A DNA stretch of 64,000 nt from Oegoconia quadripuncta (GCA_949316235.1 OX438759.1:12871618-12935617), one strand, 5' to 3'. Positions 1 through 11,037 are shown, counted from the stretch's first letter. Notes: a model not told the origin generated them from the letters alone. Made by a program: numbers and translations.

Positions 1-995
1 TTCAAAAAATTATTATCAGTTAACTTTGACACTCCATAATGGAAAAAAAATGTACCACACTACCCTTGGCAAGTATTTTCAAAAGATGGACCATTTAGTC
101 TAGATTTCAAAATGGTACAACACTTGCCGCTTTTCTTGTCAAGAAAAGTGTAATTTCATACTTTTTGCAAAGGGACCTCATGGAAAACTTAATCAAAATA
201 AAACAATCAATTATCGTAAACATTTTAATATCCTTCTAAATCTAAAGTAGATGCTCAAATTGTTTTCCTCCGGCAAGAATACAAGCTCTGCAACGCCTCA
301 GAAATGACCTCTTGACCAGTCGTGCATATCTTCTCGATTTTATTTCTTCTGATGCTGCATCAATTTTTTGGCGCCGTTCTGATAGATTTTGTATTGGTTT
401 TGAGTAGACATTTTCTTTTATGTATCCCCAGTAAAAAAAATCTACTGGATTCAGGTCTGGAGAACGAGGTGGCCATAAAATTGACCCAAGGCGTCCGATC
501 CATCTGTCGGGATATTCTTCGTTTAAATATTCTCGTACAGGCCGGGCTTAATGAGCTGGGCAACCATCTTGTTGATACCATATTACTCTGTAGATGTTGA
601 GTGGTACATCTAACAATCTCAGCAAATTATTTTGGACATCGACATTCAACATCGGCGTTACTATTTGTCTCACTCACCCTAAAAGTCGAATGACAAACTG
701 TCTCGCTCTGACAGACAGCATAACTACTATCTCATTTTATGACTTTTGTTCATTATAAACAATGGAGACGCCGACCTTTTTAAACAAAAGAGTATCAGGT
801 ATTTTTATTGAAATGTGGGATCCCTTCGCTAAAAAAACGAAATAGTACTTTTATTGGCAAGAAAACTAGCAAGTGTAATACCATTTTGAAATCTAGACTA
901 AATAGGCCATCTTTTGAAAATACTTGCCAAGGGTAGTGTGGTACATTTTTTTTCCAACATGGAGTGTCAAAGTTAACTGATAATAATTTTTTGAA
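1..995 (-). mobile_element. Tc1/mariner-like DNA transposon with about 150-bp inverted repeats, dead
   Basis: The outer 35 bases at 1-35 and 961-995 are perfect inverted complements, and similarity continues inward to about 152 on the left and 848 on the right with a few mismatches. Between them lies a minus-strand transposase remnant (separate entry). The left repeat begins exactly at the window edge, so the element may extend slightly further left and the target duplication cannot be checked. Confidence 0.8.
242..650 (-). pseudogene. DDE transposase C-terminal remnant (Tc1/mariner superfamily)
   Basis: In the minus-strand frame that ends at a TAG at 242-244, the sequence reads WYQQDGCPAH (second catalytic Asp region), then a premature TAA, then VREYLNEEYPDRWIG, WPPRSPDLNPVDFFYWGYIK (third catalytic region) and a tail ending CILAGGKQFEHLL. 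These are typical of insect Tc1/mariner-superfamily transposases with an SPDLNP block. The N-terminal DNA-binding part and the first catalytic Asp are absent; upstream only NNLLRLLDVP can be read before similarity is lost. The internal stop and truncation make it non-functional. Confidence 0.75.
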
Positions 996-1286
996 CCAGA
1001 ACTCGTCAAAATTAATTAATTTTACTTAGTTAACAATGTATTAACTTTGATTTGTGGTTGCGATTAATAGCACTGTTATTTGAGATTACATTCTCAAAAA
1101 AATTACTGTAAAATTGTGAAAATTGTGATCACAGTACTTGAACATGCGACTGAGGGTGTCAAATTTTAACTTTTTCGAAAAATTTCTATTATCGCTTCAC
1201 TAAGTGACATGGATTTTTTTTCTCATTTTTTTCATAACTGATATACCTTGGCCTCTCGCCCGGTACCAGGTTATCGTTGAGTTTCG

Positions 1287-1304
1287 GGACACCCTGTATA
1301 GATA
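1287..1304. repeat. Orphan transposon end, GGGACACCCTGTATA
   Basis: GGGACACCCTGTATA resembles the terminal bases of insect DNA transposons that duplicate TA. No partner end was found nearby, so it is probably a solo remnant. Confidence 0.3.
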
Positions 1305-1316
1305 TTACAAAGTAAA

Positions 1317-1430
1317 AATCAATGCAATGCAATATTCTTTATTACACAAAATAATTTACAATAACTTTTGAACAATAGGACACAATTTGGCGGCCTTATT
1401 ACTAAAATCCTCTAGGCTATGGAAATAGAG
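1317..1430 (-). repeat. Non-LTR retrotransposon 3' end (minus orientation)
   Basis: The stretch with ATTCTTTATTACACAAAATA, then GGACACAATTTGGCGGCCTTATTACTAA, is the reverse complement of a LINE 3' end finishing in an AATAAAG-type tail with an AATGC/TTGCA run. A closely related copy is at 25340-25445. Confidence 0.6.
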
Positions 1431-1734
1431 CGAAAGATCGATAGACTTTGACAGACCTTCAATCGAACCCTTGACTATACTATTGGTATGGTTTGAGCCC
1501 AACTTTTATTATTTTGACAGAAGTAATCTAGTGGCCGACGTCCTTCGGATGATATGATGATGATGACATTTTTAAAAGGTATTCAAGTTTGTCCAAACCT
1601 CGGCCCGCGATTTGTCGACTTTTTCTACGCATTTTTCGTTAATGTTTTTTTAATACAATGAAATTGTCTATCTAAAGCGTGATGTCTTTATTGACACGAG
1701 CCTAATTAATAGATTTCGTTAATCGTTATATATT

Positions 1735-1890
1735 ACTAACTGCGTGGCCCTTCTACTGACCACATAGGCTGGGTAGGATGTCCACCCACAGGGTGGTTGC
1801 AGGAAATCGCTGGATGCAGGCCGCTTCGCTCTGGAAATGTATGGTGAAGGCCTATGTTCAGCAGTGGATATAATGGTCAATATATCAAAA
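1735..1890 (+). repeat. RTE-type LINE, 3' end of ORF2
   Basis: The plus strand can be read with a gap as the common insect RTE C-terminus: RRGRPTTRW-like, LQEIAGCRPLRSGNVWRRP and MFSSGY, corresponding to the usual arginine-rich segment and the Gln-Gln-Trp near the end (GTTCAGCAGTGGA). It is short, 5'-truncated and broken. Confidence 0.6.
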
Positions 1891-1949
1891 CATAAGCATT
1901 TGGGTAATGAATACCCAACAAGCACGTTTCACCTGCCGAAATATCTACA

Positions 1950-2060
1950 GAAAAGCACATACGTCATTGTAGGTGAGACCATCGCCGTTGAGACATAAGA
2001 TGTTTTAGTATGAAGTCCTTTACTCGCTGTTACGATATCAATAGGAAGTTACAAAAGATA
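1950..2060 (+). repeat. Repeat D, degenerate copy
   Basis: Weak similarity to the repeat D family best seen at 17485-17735: GTAGGTGAGACCATCGCCGT, then ATGTTTTAGTATGAAGTCC and a TCGCTGTTACGA block. Confidence 0.4.
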
Positions 2061-2334
2061 CCCATCTAAACTGCGTCGTTAAAAACCAGAAATACAACTA
2101 GTAAGAATTTGTACTCGATGCATTAAGCCAGTGACGTCGTGTTTATTAATTAACTATCCTATTTGGAACATACGATAAAATATCCATTCCCTAATGACAA
2201 ATTAATGGAATAAAGATTTTTTTAAATTACCCGAGCATACTATTTTGTGGTTCGGTGTTGAATTGTCTTGTGTGACGAATTGTCTAGAATTAAAATTAAA
2301 AGGTTATTGATAATTTGTGTTTGGTATTTGAAAA

Positions 2335-2399
2335 ATGTGTTTGCGTGGTAATGGGCGGGTTGTGACCGATAAACTTAAGCTGTGTGGTGTTAATAAGAG
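2335..2399 (+). CDS. sima: HIF-1alpha (sima) probable first coding exon
   Basis: This is a predicted first coding exon. ATG at 2335 sits in an AAAAATG context and opens 21 codons plus two bases (AG), followed by a GTAACG donor at 2400. The next exon starts with a single G before the first bHLH codon, so joining gives an AGG arginine and keeps the frame. The short N-terminal peptide starts MCLRGNG and ends GVNK. HIF alpha proteins do have a short, poorly conserved leader before the basic region, which fits the 22 residues here. The peptide itself matches no domain, so the call rests on phase, start context and position. A different first exon further upstream is possible, and the donor is not optimal at +5. 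Confidence 0.55.
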
Positions 2400-2639
2400 G
2401 TAACGGGGTTTACTATATCTTTATAAGTATTTAATAGATAGTGCAGGTGCATCACTTGTCACAATAGATATCGTGCTGTTTTTTGATTTCGGTTCATCAA
2501 CTGGCTGTAAAAGTTCGCTACTGAACATAGCCTCTCTCATGGCGCGATTTGTCCTTGGGAAGATTTGGCCGTAATCACTACGTACGCAAGCTATGGCGCA
2601 GCAGCCCATCACTGTATAATGTGCGTTTTGCTCATTATC

Positions 2640-3560
2640 CCATAGTCTCCTTTTACGACACCCACGGGATGAGACGGGTCAGTGTCGCGCTACAGGTCTT
2701 CCTCACTCCAGCAGCAACGCCACGATGATTTATTTATTTATTTATTTATTTACAATTATAAGTTTACAGTTTTACACTAAAACACTTATAAATTCGACAA
2801 GTGACACACAAAGATTAACGATATTCATAATATTGGCACAAGAACGAATACAAATATTTCACGATGACCGTCAGATCATCCGCAAATATGTCAACATTTT
2901 GGAACTCTTTCGTAAAGTTATTAATTATATCAATAGCTGATGAATGATGATCTTAGATAGTTGAGGTAGTTATGGGTTCGTACCCAAATAAGTTAGCCGA
3001 TACCACTTAATATTGTTTTGAAGGATATGCTTCACAACTTTAAAATCGATATAAAAAATCTAAAAGAAAGAAAACAGACTTTTTCAGAATATTCGCTATG
3101 GTAAACATTAAAAATGAAGATGGTGGTGATAGATGGATGTGGGGTGAATTTTGATAGTGGAAATGTACATACCCATAAGAGTTTAGTAGTAATCCATTAA
3201 AACAGGAGAAATCCATAAAAAAATTTCCTATGGTTGATGGAAGAAATCCCTCTATGGGATAAGTCCGCCGTTGTACTCAATTTATGTATCAATGCAAAAT
3301 TAATGTATTGCCTTTTTGTACAATAAAGCGTTTACAAACAAACAAACAAAACACGAACTTGGGAAAATAATAAAATACTGCACTGACTGTAAACTGAGCA
3401 ACGAACGTAACTGAGAAAGGAATAGCAAGAATTTAAATCAAAATCCATTTGAGATGATGACGAAAAAAAAGAAATTGAAAGGATGCGAGCGAAGAAAAAG
3501 GCAGCATGACATCAACGGAGGCGGCACCGTTACAGGGTTGATCGTGCTGCGGGTAACCAC
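2640..3560 (+). repeat. Dispersed repeat shared with 32380-32730, with repeat D scrap
   Basis: Three blocks recur in the same order at 32380-32730: ACAGGTCTTCCTCACTCCAG with GCAACGCCACGATGAT (2693-2728), CCCATAAGAGTTTAGTAGTA (about 3172-3191), and GGATGCGAGCGAAGAAAAAG with GCAGCATGACATCAACGG (3481-3520). A piece of repeat D (TTTTACGACACCCACGGGAT) precedes it at 2650-2669. Class is unknown; the plus-strand open frame at 3454-3636 is translated repeat and not a gene. Confidence 0.55.
3240..3353 (+). repeat. LINE 3' end with CAAA tail
   Basis: GGGATAAGTCCGCCGTTGTA, followed by an ACAATAAAGCGTTTACAAAC 3' end and a short CAAA run, is the usual 3' untranslated end of a lepidopteran non-LTR element. 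Only the last 110 bases remain, interrupting the dispersed repeat around it. Confidence 0.6.
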
Positions 3561-3892
3561 ACGGTTATGTGATTTCAATTTTGAGGAAATATTACCTACA
3601 GTATGTTTTGAGACCACAGCAACACAAGTAATTTGACGCCTTGGTTCTTCTTCAGGGATTGATCGGAACGTGATCTAACAAGAGCCATTCAGAGAGTGAA
3701 TGGAGGAGGTTCAGATCGCAATAGTCACGCAACTAATCGGAAGGGCCGTTTACTAACCAATTGTTCATTAAATAGAATAATGGCATTGAATGACGTCAAA
3801 AGGTGTGAACATCCTATTACTACAACTACACACGATCTCGTGCCTGATCGGCTGGTCTGATTAGTTGGGTGTCTTTCACTCTTTGAGTGATC

Positions 3893-4050
3893 AACATCAA
3901 TCAATCAATCAAGTACACTTTATTGCACAAAATTTTACAATACACTTCTTAAATATAGCTTCAAAAGAAAATAATACTACAATAAAAATATAATATTCAA
4001 CATCTGATGACACTCCGACCGATCAATCCCTGGCAGAAAACAAACGCTCC
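3893..4050 (-). repeat. LINE 3' end with ATCA run (minus orientation)
   Basis: ATCAATCAATCAATCAAGTA followed by CACTTTATTGCACAAAATTT is the reverse complement of the end at 6895-6983. Both share the segment AAATATAGCTTCAAAAGAAA or its complement, so they are copies of one family. Confidence 0.7.
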
Positions 4051-5182
4051 AAAACTATCGCCATCGAATAAGCACGATTTAAAGATACAGTGTTTTTACA
4101 AATAATTATGAAAAAATAATGGAATTTGTGTAACGATTCCAGGTAAAAAGAAATTTAATTAAGAAATGATTTAAATTTGGAATTGATAACAACCACTATT
4201 TACATCGTTTTTGCATAATAAATCACAAGTAAAATAACAACGGTTTTGATTCCATAAAACAATGACGGCTTTGATAAACCGCCGTTTTAAAGCGTTTAAA
4301 TGATAAAAAGAGAGGTAGATATAGAAATCCACTGTAAAACTATAAGTTATTAATAATATCATAATTTTAACCTCATCTGAACTGCACGGAAGGTATTCAT
4401 CTTGATTATTTATATTAATTTCCTCGCATGAGTTATTGTTTGTGTTTTGATCCATTTTTGGTCAATCACAATTAATATCTGTTACTAAATCTACGAGATG
4501 TTAACACAATTGTTATGCCAATATCATAATTTTCGTGCAATTAATCCAAAATGTGTGTTCTTGAGTTGAACACGGCGACGAAATTAAACATCCGCCGACT
4601 GAGGCGGAGTGCGGGGGCAGAGGTCTTCGCAGGACACTGACGGATATTCCAACACAGCATTCTTTGTGCTCAGAAAATTAAAACCGTCTGTATTCGTATG
4701 AGTATCTCGTAATTCTTAAAATAAATTGTCTAATGATAACGCACATTTTAAAAGTTATTTTATGTATAAAAAAGGAAAATAATAATTTTCAAATCCGTCC
4801 TTATTCTACGACTACGACGAATTGCTGAAATTCATTTTTCTGGAGTGCTTGGTTGCGGAGCTATTTGCCTGAATTATTTGACCCATTGCATTGTTTGACT
4901 CTCTTACGAGCGAGTATTCCAAAAATATCTTCTTAGTGTCCCTTTATGTAATCTAAAGAATACACTTGGCGTGTTTCATCAACATCGGTTTGAACTGTAT
5001 GATGCTCTGTGAGACAGTTAGTCAGGACATTACCTTTTATTAATGTTGATTGATGATGATGAGAGATGTAGTGCAGACCTTGGATAGTTGTTTACATGAA
5101 CAAGGCATGGGTGGGAACAACGGTTCCCCGACCCTCGACACGCAATTTCACCTATTTTATTCATTATTTTCTTTGTCTACAG

Positions 5183-5370
5183 GAACAATGAGAAACGCAA
5201 GGAGAAATCGCGTGTCGCGGCCAGGTGTCGAAGGACTAAGGAGATGCAGATTTTCACCGAACTCACGGCTGCCCTACCTGCCAAGAAGGAGGATGTCGAA
5301 CAACTCGACAAGGCCTCCGTGATGCGGCTCGCTATATCTTACCTTCGTGTTCGCGACGTCGTCTCTATGC
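5183..5370 (+). CDS. sima: HIF-1alpha (sima) exon encoding the bHLH domain
   Basis: This exon encodes the basic helix-loop-helix domain that pairs with ARNT/Tango and binds hypoxia response elements (RCGTG) in the nucleus. After a split codon it reads a basic region (NNEKRKEKSR, then AARCRRTKE) and the two helices, including LDKASVMRLAISYLR, a hallmark of the HIF/Sim/Trh bHLH-PAS group. The Cys in AARCRR is the form I associate with HIF-2alpha and Sima. It has 62 whole codons plus one base, with acceptor TCTACAG at 5182 and donor GTGAGT at 5371. One oddity: the residue after KEKSR is Val (GTC, 5214-5216), where HIF proteins normally carry Asp. An ATG at 5244 lies inside the domain and is not the start. 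Confidence 0.95.
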
Positions 5371-6639
5371 GTGAGTATTTTTTTTATTTTACGTTCCAAT
5401 ACAAAATGTTACCACGTTTTATATACGTGGTGTATCAAAGGACATTTTATTTTGTCAGGTTGTTGAGAGTATGAAATAGAAAAACTTTTGTTATGGGACC
5501 AACTCTGGAATCGTGAAAGAAAGCTGATCCATAGAAATATGTTTACTTGCATTCACAACGAAACTGTTAGAATTAACCATTTCTTTTGTTATGTATACCT
5601 TGTTCAGATTTATGCATATCGTAAAATATGCCATGTACTTACATAAATTATTCTTGACATTGTGCTTACAAGCATGTTTAAGCTGTGGGCAGAGACAAGT
5701 TGTCGCGTGCTATAATTCTGACACTTTATCTTCAAATTGGTAGTAACTGGATCTCTAAATTCCTGGGAGACAGCGGCCAAAGTCTAGAAAGATGTTATAT
5801 AGATATTATTAAGATATTATATAGTATATACCTATATAAGTGGAAGGCTATGGTCTTTGCCTACCACTACGGGAAACCAACGTGACTTTATGTATGTATA
5901 ACAATGAAAATACTACTGTTGTCTACGCATGCGCAGACAATTTCCTATGCTTTTAAACTGGGGTTGCAATTCAGAAGACTATCTATGTGTTTTGGAAGAC
6001 ACGGTTTTCAATTTACCCAAAACCCTGACTGTTCAGGTGGCCACGAGGCTTATCCACACTGGGCCCGGGTCAGATCATGTATGTCCTCTTCAAGTGAGAA
6101 GTAGACACGGTAAGGAACGGGCTTAAGTGCTCGTTTCTGGCAATATACCCGCATACTCTCTGTTAGTTGGTCATTATTACCGTCGTTTAAATGTGAAATT
6201 GTACGTTTAACATATTCTTATCTTGTAGGGATATAATTAGTTGTCCATATATATATACTTATATTTGAATTTAGTGTAGATAAGAAATTATCTGTGGCCT
6301 CGATTATTCACTGGTAATTTATTATATATAGATCAATTAAACATCAGAGAATCAGTTGAAATTTTGCATAAAATTTATACTAATATGCAGGATTTAGGTA
6401 CCAAAATCCATTTAGGTGTTTTAAAATCTATTCTTTACAAACGTGCAGACCCAGCAAATTATAAAATAACGCATATCCATAATAATATTAAATGCGAATG
6501 CAACTCTTATCTGTCTGTTACCTTTTCTTGACTAAACTTCTGAACCGATTGTATTAAGGAAAAAGTGGAGGACATTGGCTTTTACATACATAACAACCTT
6601 CATCCCTAATGACTAGTCAGACATATTCCAAACATTAAA

Positions 6640-6800
6640 AGAAATGCACACGTGACAGGAAGTGAGCCTATCGCCGTTAAAATGTGCAAGTCTATAGATG
6701 TCTTTGGGTGGAAAGTCCCTTAGTCGCCTTTTCGACACCCACGGAAAGATATGGATTGGTTCTATTCATTTTGCGTGCCAAAACCACACAGCACATAGGC
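6640..6800 (+). repeat. Repeat D copy
   Basis: Contains the family core in order: CACACGTGACAGGAAGTGAG, CCTATCGCCGTTAAAATGTG, ATAGATGTCTTTGGGTGGAA, TTAGTCGCCTTTTCGACACC, and GTGCCAAAACCACACAGCAC. The 68-codon frame at 6684 is a translation of this repeat. Confidence 0.65.
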
Positions 6801-6894
6801 ATAGACTATTTTTCATCCAGAAAACCTGCGCGCGCGATAAATTACTATAAATATCGGATTTGTAAATTAACGGTTAAATATATCAAATAAATAA

Positions 6895-6951
6895 TTTTTT
6901 TGAAGCTATATTTAAGAAGTGTATTGTAGAATTTTGTGCAATAAAGTGTAC

Positions 6952-6983
<32 letters not shown>
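6895..6983 (+). repeat. LINE 3' end with TTGA microsatellite tail
   Basis: TTGAAGCTATATTTAAGAAG through TTGTGCAATAAAGTGTACTT and then seven TTGA/TGAT units. This is the plus-orientation partner of 3893-4050 and marks a 5'-truncated insertion. Confidence 0.7.
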
Positions 6984-6984
<1 letters not shown>

Positions 6985-7815
6985 AAATATGGGTAAATAG
7001 GTCAAATGTACTAATTGTAATGCTTCAGCCCTCCCATTACTAATAAACCTATCCTCCCCGTCTTCGCCCCAAGGAGAAGGGGATGACTGAAAAACAGCGC
7101 TGACCGCGACAACAATCCCGGTACAGCAAACTCCCTTTTGCCTTGCCTATTCAAAACCCTTAAGTTAAATCGGTAGTAAGGCAATAAATAATTTATTATT
7201 AAATATGGTTTTGACTAAACTAATTGGTGTATCCAAGCTGTCGCTGCAATTATATTGACTTCTATATAATTAGACATAGATTCATAATATTTTCCTGTAA
7301 CGCGTTATCTTAGTTAGTGACCGCAAAATACGGGTTCATTTTGCAAATTCAGCACGCGTCACTGCTTACCATTTTAACGACAAGCCACCACAAAGCCACA
7401 AATACCTGTTATTGAAATTTAACATTATTCTATGACCGCCACATTTTTCGATGTTCCTTACTTTGGGGTTTAATACAGGATAAATTAAAAAAATCGCTCT
7501 GACCCATACTCGAGAAGCTTAAAGATAATTATAAATAGTACATAAATAGCTTTAATTACGGTTATTTCAGAGAATTTCAAATTGTTGATAAACACTGCCA
7601 CTTTTTTTATAATCGTGAATTCTGCCCCCAATCAATTATCTTTTAGGCTTCTCGAGTGCAGTTCATCTTAGCGAGTTTTTTGATTTATTCTGTATTTAAA
7701 AAGATATCTTAATTTATCCAATGAGGGGGCGCTACTGGACGGAATAAACCGTAAATTTCAGGCCGTACTGTACCGTGACCGTACAGTTCAACCGTAAGTC
7801 TCAGTCTTGGGATAG

Positions 7816-8150
7816 TTTTTTTTTTATGCACGACGGGTTCGCTTACTTGACCTCAATCACACCTGATGTTAAGTGAAGATGAGGTCGAAGGTGGAAGCGT
7901 ACTGACCCGGAACCCCGTCTTATTTGGGGGACTGGCTATCTTATCTCTGATAACCGGAACACAACAATGCTATTAACATTGCTGTTTGGCGGCAGATTTA
8001 GATAAGATGGTGGTAGCTAGCCAGGCGGACATTTAAAATGCCCTACCACCAACCAAACCGAGTACTTAAACATGTACCCCGCTGGGGATCGAACCCGCGA
8101 CCTCCGAATCGTAAACCCAATGTTGCTTACATTCAGCCACGGAGGCGGTT
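7816..8150 (-). repeat. SINE-A, full length
   Basis: On the minus strand the unit starts with a tRNA-like head (GCCTCCGTGGCTGAATGTAA as A-box region; GGTTCGATCCCCAGCGGGG containing the B box), continues with the body GGTGGTAGGGCATTTTAAAT, and ends GTCGTGCATAAAAAAAA. About 335 bp. This is the best reference copy of the family in the window. The 63-codon frame at 8038 is translated SINE. Confidence 0.85.
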
Positions 8151-8628
8151 TATTTTATTAGTACGAGCCTTCTTTAATGTCTTGTTACACTTATATACAG
8201 CTTATATTTATATTTATGTGTGTGTATAACTTTTTACCCGACAGCCTCTAAAAGGAGGGTAATGTTTTTCGAGTGTACGTATGTAAATTTCTATGTTACC
8301 ACCTGTAGCCTAAACGGCTCGATCGATTTTGAAGTGCAAGGGGCCACTCGATTCGTCGTGTTCACTAGAGTATGGCACTCTAGGGATCAAGACATTTTAT
8401 GGTAAGAAATCCAACATGCCGCCCGCAAAACACAACAAATGCTCAGCGGGTTGTTTGGTTGGTTTTGTCTTGAAAACTAAGTTTACAATGATGATAGTCA
8501 TATTATTTATTCTGTGGCAATAGAAAATGGCTTTTTAATGAAAATCCGTTACTATACTAATAATAACTGTCTGGTTTACCCTGTAATACAAATATATAAT
8601 ATATAACTTACGAACTACTTATTTATAT

Positions 8629-8868
8629 TTTGGTTGATGCTAGGGAATTTCAAATGCCCGCCTGGCTAGCTACCACCGTCTTATCTAAATCTACCGCCAA
8701 ACAACAAATGTTAATAGCATTGTTGTGTTCCGGTTGTCAGACATAAGATAGCCGGTTCCCCAAATATTTGAGTATCCGGGTCACTACGCTTCCACCTTCG
8801 GCCTCATCTTCACTTAACATCAGGTGTGATTGAGGTCAAGTGCTAACCCGTTGTGCATAAAAAAAAAT
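8629..8868 (+). repeat. SINE-A, 5'-truncated
   Basis: Lacks the tRNA head and starts at TTTGGTTGATGCTAGGGAAT, then follows the body to AACCCGTTGTGCATAAAAAA. Opposite orientation to the copy at 7816-8150, so the two form an inverted pair about 480 bp apart. Confidence 0.8.
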
Positions 8869-9167
8869 TGGCTGAAGATATAGCTTCTTTCTAAATTTAT
8901 TTTTTTCCTCCGTCGAGTACCTAATCCCTGAAAAACTGGAGTGAGCCTGTCCCGCGCGAGACATTTAATGTTGGGCTAAAAGTCCGGACGCTGGATGTAG
9001 GTATACGACCTCGACCAATGACGTAGGCATGAATACGTCAGTTCACGCCATCCGTGTGAAGATAATGTTTCGTGGTGGTCCTATTGTTTGACAATGAATC
9101 AGACGTATTATAATTTTGTAACACATTTATTACAATAGGTAATACATACATACCTACATAATGTTTT

Positions 9168-9455
9168 AACCGCCTCTGTGGCTTAATGTAAAGAACATAG
9201 GGTTTACGAATCGAAGATCGCGGGTTCCATCCCTAGTTGATGTACATTTTAGTATTCGGTTTAGTTGGTGGTAGGGCATTGTAAATGTTCGCTTGCCTAG
9301 CTACCACCATCTTAAAACTAAATCTGCCGCCCAACAACAATGCTAATAGATAAGATTGGGTTCCGGGTCAGTACGCTTCCACCTTCGGCCTCATCTTCAC
9401 TTAGCATCATGTGTGATCGAGGTCAAGTGCTAACCCGTTGTGCATAAAAAAAAAA
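9168..9455 (+). repeat. SINE-A with tRNA head, internally deleted
   Basis: Begins AACCGCCTCTGTGGCTTAAT, has a B-box-like GGGTTCCATCCCTAG, and ends AACCCGTTGTGCATAAAAAA. About 45 bases in the body (the TTAACATTGCTGTT to TTGGGGGAC region) are missing compared with 7816-8150. Confidence 0.8.
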
Positions 9456-9501
9456 CAAATATCTGAAGATATGTCTTAAGATAATAAGTATTTACTTACA
9501 A

Positions 9502-9760
9502 AAAAAAATAATTATGTAGTATATCAACCATCCGGTATCCACAACACAAGCCTATAGTTGCTTAAAATGGAACTACAAAGAAAGAAAGAAATTATTTATT
9601 TGCCAGAATACAGTTTATAAGGTCGGATAAGAAATTAAGGAATCAGGTATTCAATCTGCATGCAGATGTGCAAAATATGATTTGTGACACTTTACATAGC
9701 ATTCTGATAACTAAATGGCATTGTGTGCATGTCCAAGGATATTTATATTTATTTATGTCA
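9502..9760 (+). repeat. SINE-B 3' half, interrupted by an insert
   Basis: TATGTAGTATATCAACCATC through GTTGCTTAAAATGGAACT matches the SINE-B body (compare 39905-39970). The expected continuation, GATGGCATTGTGTGCATGTC then CAAGGATATTTAT, appears only at about 9715. The roughly 140 bases between contain GAAAGAAAGAAATTATTTAT and look like a later insertion. Confidence 0.6.
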
Positions 9761-10786
9761 TGAAAACTCTGATTGTAAAAGTAGATTTGTTAACAGAGAT
9801 AGCATCACCTCGGCGTCTGTCTGTCACGACAATTTATTTTAGAAAATTTATTTAGTCCGGACCATTTTGAAATACTTTGTTGCAGAAAGTGGTGGCTCAA
9901 ATACTGGCTTGTAGTGATTTATCAAAGTTTTTTGGTGGCTAATTGATTACTATTGCTGTTAGAACTGCATTAAAACAACTCGGTCCACTCGTTGTTGTAG
10001 AAAAGGCATTTTGTATATTGTTACGTCATAATATTATTTCTAAGAATCATTAATTAGGTATTTCCTATTTGGCTTTGAATGTTACCCATTAATATTGCTT
10101 ATCGTTATTTAATGACTAAATAAATGATTTCTTAAAATGTCACAACAGCCGTTTTGTTATTCGCTAATAAAAATAACAAATTAATACCTAGATCATGTAC
10201 ATCTGAGTATCTATGTCTTTCGTCATGCCAATGAGCTAGAGATCGATCTGTTATTTTTAACCCCCATCGTAAAAAGAAGGGTGTTATAAGTTTTATGTGT
10301 GTCTGTCTGTGGCACCGGCTCTTAAACGGGTGAACGGTTAAGAGAAGAAATATGTATTTTAAAAAACAAAAAAAAACACGCTACATTTCCACCATCCATC
10401 TCCTGGCTCCATCATCAGATCGTCGACACCAAGTGTAATATATTGGACTCGTCAGAACGAATCATATGAACCCAAACTCGAGGGGTTTACTAGTAGCCAC
10501 TGAAGAGTTTCACCATCTACCTTCTGGCTCCATCATCAGATCAGCTCCAAGATACCAAATTATAGTATTATTTCAGAATTACATATACATACTCGTACAA
10601 AGTTTCATTTCGATGCGATAATTATAAGTAAGTTTAAATTAACTTTCAAGATTTGGTTACATTTTTTAGTTACAAGATGAAGCTATTAAAGGCATGTTAA
10701 TAAAAGTGGAAATCTAGAATCCTCCCCACAAATGTTGTCCCAAATATCAATGCACTATTATTCAAACTCCGTCGTCTATATTCCAG

Positions 10787-10959
10787 TACCAGACGCGGAG
10801 GCAGAGCCTTGCAAGATCCCCAATCCCAAAGGCCTAGAGGAGGTGTCCTCGGAGCTGTCATACATGAAGGCTCTGGACGGTTTCGTCCTGGTGATATCGC
10901 AGCAAGGAGACATCGTGTACTGCAGCGAGAACATTGCTGATCATCTTGGAGTGTCTCAG
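10787..10959 (+). CDS. sima: HIF-1alpha (sima) exon, first half of PAS-A
   Basis: This exon encodes the linker after the bHLH and the first half of the PAS-A domain, which supports dimerisation with ARNT. Two bases (TA) complete a CTA leucine begun in the previous exon, then 57 codons follow and the exon ends in phase 0 at the donor GTGAGG. The diagnostic stretch is LKALDGF-like (MKALDGFVLVISQQGDIVY), followed by CSENIADHLGVSQ, which lines up with the HIF PAS-A beta strands and the HLGVSQ/YMGLTQ turn. The acceptor is TTCCAG ending at 10786. A competing AG five bases later would break the frame. Confidence 0.93.
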
Positions 10960-11037
10960 GTGAGGGTCCACTTCTTTTCAAGATTGCCTCTCAGTAAAGT
11001 TCACGTATAATTTTTCGGGAAACAGTTCTTATAATAT

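Larger units (their letters stand above)
2400..5182 (+). other. HIF-1alpha intron 1 (if exon 1 is correct)
   Basis: Non-coding, 2.8 kb, bounded by GTAACG and TCTACAG. It carries a dispersed repeat (about 2680-3560), LINE tails at about 3240-3353 and 3893-4050, and otherwise AT-rich sequence. Open frames here, such as 4171-4455 on the minus strand, show no recognisable protein and the base composition of non-coding DNA. Confidence 0.6.
5371..10786 (+). other. HIF-1alpha intron 2
   Basis: 5.4-kb intron bounded by GTGAGT and TTCCAG. It holds a decayed copy of repeat D (6640-6800), a LINE tail with a TTGA run (6895-6983), three copies of SINE-A (7816-8150, 8629-8868, 9168-9455) and an interrupted SINE-B (9502-9760). 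From 5371 to about 6600 and from 9760 to 10786 I see only AT-rich sequence, short repeat scraps such as 10260-10330, and no coding signal. Confidence 0.85.

Noticed and set aside
5050..5322. 90-codon plus frame overlapping the bHLH exon
   Set aside because: It runs through the intron-exon boundary in a different frame from the clear bHLH reading and has no conserved content.
9832..10260. Possible unannotated exon between SINE copies
   Set aside because: No open frame with coding character and flanking splice sites; the HIF reading frame is already continuous from 5370 to 10787.
10697..10981. 94-codon minus-strand frame
   Set aside because: It is the antisense shadow of the PAS-A exon 10787-10959.
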